DNA of 11,683 bases from an uncultured Odoribacter sp. Lineage in GTDB: Bacteria; Bacteroidota; Bacteroidia; Bacteroidales; Marinifilaceae. The stretch covers positions 1 through 11,683 of the forward strand of contig URJC01000047.1 of the NCBI GenBank assembly GCA_900548135.1, in the 5' to 3' direction. This document shows, piece by piece, positions 7,842-11,683 of the stretch; within the stretch, counting starts at the first letter, position 1, and each line of letters begins with the position of its first letter. The position numbers and the translations under genes were made by a program. The notes under the pieces were generated by a model, which was not told the origin of the DNA, did no database searches, and worked only from the letters and a program-made list of their open reading frames with translations.

Positions 7842-8488
7842 AACGTCAGATCCGGCAAACTCTGCATAAACTGGAAAAGTTCACTTTCATCCAGATAACG
7901 TTTGGTCTTTATGACCATAGTGACATGAAATATTTCTATGTGTTCTAAAGACTCACGCTGCACATCATAGCTCGCTATCCGGTAATTTCGTAAATGCAAT
8001 TCGTTGGTTACCCGTTTCAAATTTTCATGATTGGTTGTGGAAAAAACTAACAACGAACTATGCTCACCTACATTTTTAAACACAACTGTCAGGAATTCCA
8101 AACCTATCAAGGTAAACAACATGGCACAAAAGCCTATCCCATACATCCCTCCCCCAACCGCTAAACCAATTCCTGAAGTAGCCCACAACCCGGCAGCGGT
8201 TGTCAATCCGCGTACAAATTGTTTCTGAATAAGTATTGTTCCGGCTCCAATAAACCCGATACCGCTAACTACTTGTGCAGCAATACGGCTTGGGTCCAGA
8301 CCAAATCCAGGTTTTCCCAACACATCTGCAAAACCGTGTTGAGATACTATCATAAGCAAGGCACTCCCCAGAGCAACCAAAAAATGGGTTCTCAAACCAG
8401 CTTCCTTAGCCCGGTATTCCCGGTCCCAACCAATTACTCCACCTAATATCCCTGCAACTAACAATCGTAATATATAATCCCAAAACAT
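7826..8488 (-). CDS. MgtC/SapB family membrane protein
   Basis: Predicted inner-membrane protein of the MgtC/SapB family, linked in other bacteria to growth at low magnesium, acid tolerance and control of membrane ATP synthase. The biochemical role is not settled. From the ATG at 8488 it has 220 residues. The N-terminal MgtC domain shows GGVIGWDREYRAKEAGLRTH (16-35), DPSRIAAQVVSGIGFIGAGT (65-84) and GLTTAAGLWATSGIGLAVGG (94-113), with about five membrane segments to residue 138. A soluble ACT-like C-terminal domain (about 145-220) follows. An upstream TTG at 8512 keeps the frame open, but the ATG is chosen because AAAGGAGG ends four bases before it and the family begins with this short hydrophobic stretch. 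It converges on trkH. The yciO terminator lies upstream, so it probably has its own promoter, which I could not identify. Confidence 0.93.
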   Translation of the reverse strand: MFWDYILRLLVAGILGGVIGWDREYRAKEAGLRTHFLVALGSALLMIVSQHGFADVLGKPGFGLDPSRIAAQVVSGIGFIGAGTILIQKQFVRGLTTAAGLWATSGIGLAVGGGMYGIGFCAMLFTLIGLEFLTVVFKNVGEHSSLLVFSTTNHENLKRVTNELHLRNYRIASYDVQRESLEHIEIFHVTMVIKTKRYLDESELFQFMQSLPDLTLERMS

Positions 8489-8492
8489 AATT

Positions 8493-8500
8493 CCTCCTTT
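8493..8500 (-). promoter_or_regulatory. Strong Shine-Dalgarno sequence of the mgtC-like gene
   Basis: On the minus strand AAAGGAGG stands four bases before the ATG at 8488, fully complementary to the usual 16S anti-Shine-Dalgarno core. No other protein gene in the window has anything similar, as expected for Bacteroidota. It decides the start codon here. Confidence 0.7.
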
Positions 8501-8596
8501 CACCAAGTTCAAACTATATCATTCAACACCGCCGCTTGTATTTTTTGTTACGGTATTTCACGCCCAACGTTTCATTATTTCATTCAAAAACTATGC

Positions 8597-8636
8597 CTAA
8601 AAACAACAAGGCTGCCCGTAAATTCGGACAGCCTTT
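8597..8636 (-). terminator. Intrinsic terminator of the tal-yciO unit
   Basis: On the minus strand AAGGCTGTCCG, loop AATTTA, CGGGCAGCCTT (8635 down to 8608) forms an 11-bp stem including one G-U pair, followed by GTTGTTTTT. It lies 25 bases after the yciO stop codon. The plus-strand version has a C-A mismatch, so it is directional toward the left. Confidence 0.85.
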
Positions 8637-8660
8637 ATCTTAACAATTATCCATTCACAT

Positions 8661-9269
8661 TTATTCCAACTCCCCTATTCCTTGCCGGATAATTTCAATC
8701 GTGTCCCCTGTACAATCCACTACTGTCGAAGCAATATTCTGGCCATATCCTCCATCAATGATCAAGTCTACCTGTTTATCATATTTTTCATAGATCAACT
8801 CAGGATCAGTCATATATTCCAAAAACTCATCCTCAGCTTTCACGGATGTAGTTAATAAAGGATTGCCCAGTTCTTCCACAATTGCCATTACAATATAATT
8901 ATCCGGAATACGTATTCCAATAGTTTTTCTCCGGTTCATCATCGCATTCGGCAATTTGGTAGTCGCCGGCAAAATAAAAGTATAGGGTCCTGGCAAATTC
9001 CGCTTCATGACTTTAAACACCTCATTATTTACCTTAGCATAAGCAGCAATATTAGACAAGTCCCGGCAGATCATTGAAAAATTCGCTTTCTCTGGTTTAA
9101 TACCTTTCAATTGACAAACCCGTTGGATTGCTTTTACATTATTAATATCACATCCGATAGCATAAATTGTATCCGTTGGGTAAATAATTACCCCACCGTT
9201 CTTTAGCACCTCTACCACTTTAAGAATATCCCGTTCATTGGGATTATCCTCAAACAATTTTATCAACAT
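8661..9269 (-). CDS. YciO/YrdC/Sua5 family protein (threonylcarbamoyl-AMP synthase-like)
   Basis: Single-domain member of the YrdC/Sua5/TsaC superfamily, which bind ATP and double-stranded RNA. TsaC and Sua5 make threonylcarbamoyl-AMP for the t6A modification of ANN-decoding tRNAs. The sequence resembles the YciO branch more than TsaC: 202 residues (E. coli YciO is similar in length), with YPTDTIYAIGCD (30-41), ANFSMICRDLS (62-72), LPGPYTFILP (92-101), KTIGIRIPDN (115-124) and LLTTSVK (138-144). No Sua5 C-terminal extension is present. The stretch LKGIKPEKANFS (54-65) takes the place of the KRxxxKP-like basic motif of TsaC and lacks an arginine there. Whether it makes t6A precursor or has another YciO role cannot be read from the sequence. 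It starts eight bases after the transaldolase stop, so the two are co-transcribed, and an intrinsic terminator follows. Confidence 0.88.
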   Translation of the reverse strand: MLIKLFEDNPNERDILKVVEVLKNGGVIIYPTDTIYAIGCDINNVKAIQRVCQLKGIKPEKANFSMICRDLSNIAAYAKVNNEVFKVMKRNLPGPYTFILPATTKLPNAMMNRRKTIGIRIPDNYIVMAIVEELGNPLLTTSVKAEDEFLEYMTDPELIYEKYDKQVDLIIDGGYGQNIASTVVDCTGDTIEIIRQGIGELE

Positions 9270-9277
9270 GGATATTT

Positions 9278-9934
9278 TTATACATTTACTTTTTTATAAT
9301 CCTCCAAAAACTTTGCCAACCCCATATCAGTCAACGGATGGTTCAATAACCCTTTAATAGCTGCTAACGGACAAGTGGCCACGTCAGCACCCGCTTCAAT
9401 ACATTGGATAATATGCTGAGTATTACGGATAGAAGCAGCCAGCACTTGAGTGGTATAACCATAATAACTATACATATCCACAATCTTACTAACCAACTCA
9501 ATCCCATCGCTCGAAATATCGTCCAAACGACCTACAAATGGAGATACATAAGTAGCTCCCGCTTTTGCTGCCAATAAAGCCTGACCAGGTGAAAATACCA
9601 AAGTACAATTTGTCCTGATCCCTTTGCCAGAAAAATATTTAATCGCCTTTATTCCATCTGCAATACAAGGCACTTTTACCACAATATTAGGATGCAAAGC
9701 TGCCAATTCCTCACCTTCCCTGATCATTCCTGCATAGTCTGTTGCAATCACCTCTGCACTCACATCTCCTTTTACAATATTACAAATCTCCACATAATGC
9801 TTTTTACAATTCTCACCCCCCTTAATTCCTTCTTTAGCCATTAAAGATGGATTTGTCGTCACCCCATCCAATACGCCTAATTCATTCGCTTCCTTTATCT
9901 GAGCCAGATTTGCTGTGTCAATAAAAAATTTCAT
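9278..9934 (-). CDS. tal: Transaldolase, TalC/fructose-6-phosphate aldolase-like family
   Basis: Cytosolic Schiff-base enzyme of the non-oxidative pentose phosphate pathway, moving a dihydroxyacetone unit between sugar phosphates. Its 218 residues are the short decameric type rather than the ~315-residue TalB type. Active-site positions are visible: D6 in FIDTAN, T26 and N28 in GVTTNPS, and the lysine K87 in IVVKVP. The residue at the position equal to Q59 of E. coli fructose-6-phosphate aldolase is glutamate (E61 in SAEVIA), and [11 protein letters not shown] follows with phenylalanine where that aldolase has tyrosine. Both point to true transaldolase activity. The C-terminus [17 protein letters not shown] is typical. 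The start is the ATG at 9934, with no Shine-Dalgarno sequence and a -7 box about 46 bases upstream. It is the first gene of a two-gene unit with the YciO-like gene. Confidence 0.95.
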   Translation of the reverse strand: MKFFIDTANLAQIKEANELGVLDGVTTNPSLMAKEGIKGGENCKKHYVEICNIVKGDVSAEVIATDYAGMIREGEELAALHPNIVVKVPCIADGIKAIKYFSGKGIRTNCTLVFSPGQALLAAKAGATYVSPFVGRLDDISSDGIELVSKIVDMYSYYGYTTQVLAASIRNTQHIIQCIEAGADVATCPLAAIKGLLNHPLTDMGLAKFLEDYKKVNV

Positions 9935-9979
9935 AATTCTATTCTATAATTTAAGTTTGTAGTTTATATTTAATAAAAA

Positions 9980-9987
9980 CAAAATTA
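9980..9987 (-). promoter_or_regulatory. -7 box of the tal-yciO promoter
   Basis: TAATTTTG on the minus strand is a perfect match to the Bacteroidota -7 consensus TAnnTTTG, 45 bases before the tal ATG and giving a leader of roughly 40 bases. The expected -33 TTTG is poor (AGTTTT about 18 bases upstream). Confidence 0.5.
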
Positions 9988-10137
9988 GAATATTCCCGGC
10001 AATAAAACTATGATATTTTCATATTTTTCAATTCTATTTTAAACCATTCTCCCGGAAATGAACGTACCCAAACAGCTCAACTTTTCAAAATCCTAGAAAT
10101 TTATAGCCAAACAGTCACATCAACAGGTAACACAAAA

Positions 10138-11031
10138 TTATTCTACTTTTAGGGGCATTTTTCTAAAATTGATAATCACCTTAGAAAAAGAACAGACAAA
10201 AGTCATTCCCAACGCCCTAAATTTTTCATTACCCGAAAACACTTTCAAATAATAAGCTCCATTACTTACCATCATATTACGTCCTGTCGGTGGCAGTTCT
10301 GTCTGGCGGGCAGGAAATATAATTTTTTTCGGCCGGATAAATATGCAATTCTCCGATAAGATTCATAAAATCTGCACCAAGTGCAGCATCAATCTGGAAA
10401 ATAGAATCCACAGTCGGATCAGAAGGTATGATATGTACCAAAGGATTACGGTAAATGATTTCTCCTATCTGAAGTAGTAACCTTCCCTATCTTTTTCCCA
10501 TACTACCAGTTACCGGAGAATCTGCAATAGGTTTTAAACCTATCTCTTCAGCCATTCTTTGAGACAACACCATTCCGGTTGTACCCGTATCAAAGAAAAA
10601 CTTGTATTCCTGTCCATGTATATTTTATTTACCATAAAAAACATCAAATTACCACGTCCAACTTTTCCCAAAGTGAAAGGAATCTCTACCTCCCTATCAG
10701 GACGTAGATATAAAAAGGCTCCCCATGCCGTAACTGATTATAATAATCAGAAAAAGTAAATAAGTCAACTATATTTTCTTTTTAGGTACAAACGAGCCAG
10801 TCGGTTCGTCAGCTCTCTCATACGGTCAGCGGCATTTTTATAGTACCCCATCCGGGCCAACATTTGACACTCACAGATAACAACATCAATAAGCTTATTT
10901 CCCAGTTCATCCTGATGATTTGCCAGCAAAAATTCAACATCTTTCATTGCCGCAGGTAATGTGCTAAAAACATGCCAACATGCCAACATGGCAACATCAA
11001 ACAACCATAAAATATCCAAACCACGAAGCAT
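10138..11031 (-). pseudogene. Decayed retropepsin-like aspartic protease gene
   Basis: Reading the minus strand across several frames reconstructs one protein. First comes a helical, TPR-like segment in the frame 11097-10765 (for example ICECQMLARMGYYKNAADRM). Then, after a shift near 10768-10785, ENIVDLFTFSDYYNQLRHGE. After a shift near 10700-10715, RPDREVEIPFTLGKVGRGN. After a shift near 10605-10630, EYKFFFDTGTTGMVLSQRMA with the catalytic DTG at 10583-10591. A TAG at 10487-10489 interrupts the same frame after GSMGKR; beyond it come LLLQIGEIIYRNPLVHIIPS and LGADFMNLIGELHIYP. A last shift at the A-run opposite 10323-10329 gives IFPARQTELPPTGRNMM and a tail ending at TAA 10138-10140. The DTG plus the downstream LGADF motif are typical of Bacteroidota aspartyl-protease-family proteins. 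The start is uncertain: the open frame reaches into the rRNA terminator, so the ATG at 11031 is only a guess. At least five lesions make it non-functional. Confidence 0.8.
10971..10997. repeat. Three tandem 8-bp units inside the pseudogene
   Basis: CATGCCAA, CATGCCAA, CATGGCAA, then CAT. The unit is not a multiple of three, so gain or loss of one copy shifts the reading frame of the surrounding pseudogene. Confidence 0.75.
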
Positions 11032-11087
11032 GACATGAAAAACCCAGGGTTTACAATTGATTCCCTGAAATATCCTGACATGAAAAA
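11031..11087. repeat. 12-bp direct repeat beside the rRNA terminator
   Basis: TGACATGAAAAA occurs at 11031-11042 and again at 11076-11087, 45 bases apart. The second copy includes the A-run that forms the U-tail of the rRNA terminator. Between them are small palindromes, such as AAACCC-A-GGGTTT at 11040-11052. Confidence 0.5.
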
Positions 11088-11113
11088 AGCCTGACAATCT
11101 CTCGTCAGGCTTT
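11083..11113 (-). terminator. Intrinsic terminator of the rRNA operon
   Basis: On the minus strand AAAGCCTGAC (11113-11104), an 8-base loop and GTCAGGCTTT (11095-11086) form a perfect 10-bp stem, running into six consecutive T. It lies directly downstream of 5S rRNA, as expected for the end of an rrn operon. Confidence 0.9.
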
Positions 11114-11120
11114 CAGAATT

Positions 11121-11227
11121 CGGCGCCTACCTACTCTCCCACCATAAGGCAGTACCATCGGCACTATGGAGCTTAACTTCTCTGTTCGGAATGGAAAGAG
11201 GTGGATCCTCCACGTTATAGACACCTT
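11121..11227 (-). rRNA. rrf: 5S ribosomal RNA
   Basis: The minus strand carries the 5S signature ATTCCGAACAGAGAAGTTAA, followed by GCCGATGGTACTGC and GGGAGAGTAGGTAGGCGCC. The ends are set by the terminal helix GGTGTC (11225-11220) pairing with GGCGCC (11127-11122) with G-U pairs. The ~105-base length fits Bacteroidota 5S. Ends are estimated to within a few bases. The rRNA operon terminator follows at once. Confidence 0.95.
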
Positions 11228-11340
11228 TTAATATCTTGTAACAGTTCATCAGTCATTTCCCCCCTCACCACAACACCGACAGGAAGGAATTTGACATGTA
11301 CACCGGAAAGACAAAGAAAAATATACACCACTAAAAGCAA

Positions 11341-11683
<343 letters not shown>

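Noticed and set aside
8031..8446. Plus-strand ORFs opposite the mgtC-like gene
   Set aside because: Antisense shadows; the minus-strand frame carries all the conserved MgtC motifs.
8489..8596. Promoter or magnesium-sensing leader upstream of the mgtC-like gene
   Set aside because: Only off-spacing near-matches to TAnnTTTG (such as TAGTTTG) and no convincing stable fold were found; not supportable by eye.
9935..10137. Small gene or RNA between tal and the pseudogene
   Set aside because: Apart from the tal -7 box it is AT-rich with stops in all frames and no stable hairpin; it may include further eroded protease sequence.
10559..10759. 66-codon plus-strand ORF
   Set aside because: Antisense to the protease pseudogene, with basic low-complexity content and no recognisable motif.
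10765..11097. 110-codon minus-strand ORF as an independent gene
   Set aside because: Its TTG start lies inside the rRNA operon terminator, and its C-terminal half joins the protease fragments after one frameshift. It is treated as part of the pseudogene.
11228..11340. tRNA gene in the 23S-5S spacer
   Set aside because: No cloverleaf, no TTCGA-type T-loop and no CCA end on either strand; it reads as an ordinary rRNA spacer.

Overview
The window looks like a chromosomal housekeeping segment from a member of the Bacteroidota, most likely order Bacteroidales. Three things point there: the AT-rich coding style, the general lack of Shine-Dalgarno sequences before start codons, and perfect TAnnTTTG -7 boxes before trkA and before the transaldolase gene. 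The Bacteroidota-style ComEC and retropepsin-like proteins agree with this. I would not name a genus with confidence.

Layout. Positions 2-2871 (+) hold the end of a respiratory complex I operon: nuoM, with its N-terminus cut by the window edge, then nuoN. They are separated by 95 bases that can fold into a nested stem-loop. A long hairpin follows nuoN. Positions 3049-4956 (+) encode a ComEC/Rec2 DNA-uptake channel with no in-frame ATG near its start. Positions 5027-7824 (+) encode the potassium uptake pair trkA-trkH with its own promoter. An MgtC/SapB-family membrane protein (7826-8488, -) converges tail-to-tail on trkH with one base between the two stop codons. It is the only gene here with a strong Shine-Dalgarno sequence.

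Positions 8661-9934 (-) are a two-gene unit, a TalC-type transaldolase followed by a YciO/Sua5/YrdC protein. It has a recognisable promoter upstream and a good intrinsic terminator at 8597-8636. Positions 9935-11121 contain no intact gene. Most of this stretch is a decayed gene for a retropepsin-like aspartic protease (-), with several frameshifts, a nonsense codon and an 8-bp tandem repeat. From 11083 to the right edge lies the distal end of an rRNA operon (-): its terminator, 5S rRNA, a short spacer, and the 3' end of 23S rRNA running off the window.

How the genes work together. NuoM and NuoN are proton-pumping antiporter-like subunits of complex I. TrkA and TrkH form a gated potassium uptake system whose activity depends on membrane potential and nucleotide binding. 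The MgtC-like protein beside them is an ion-stress membrane protein, so 5.0-8.5 kb reads as a small ion-homeostasis cluster, although that link is only positional. I found no CRISPR array, transposon, prophage or obvious new system. The most interesting items are the protease pseudogene, the isolated Shine-Dalgarno sequence of the mgtC-like gene, the missing comEC start codon, and the structured nuoM-nuoN spacer.
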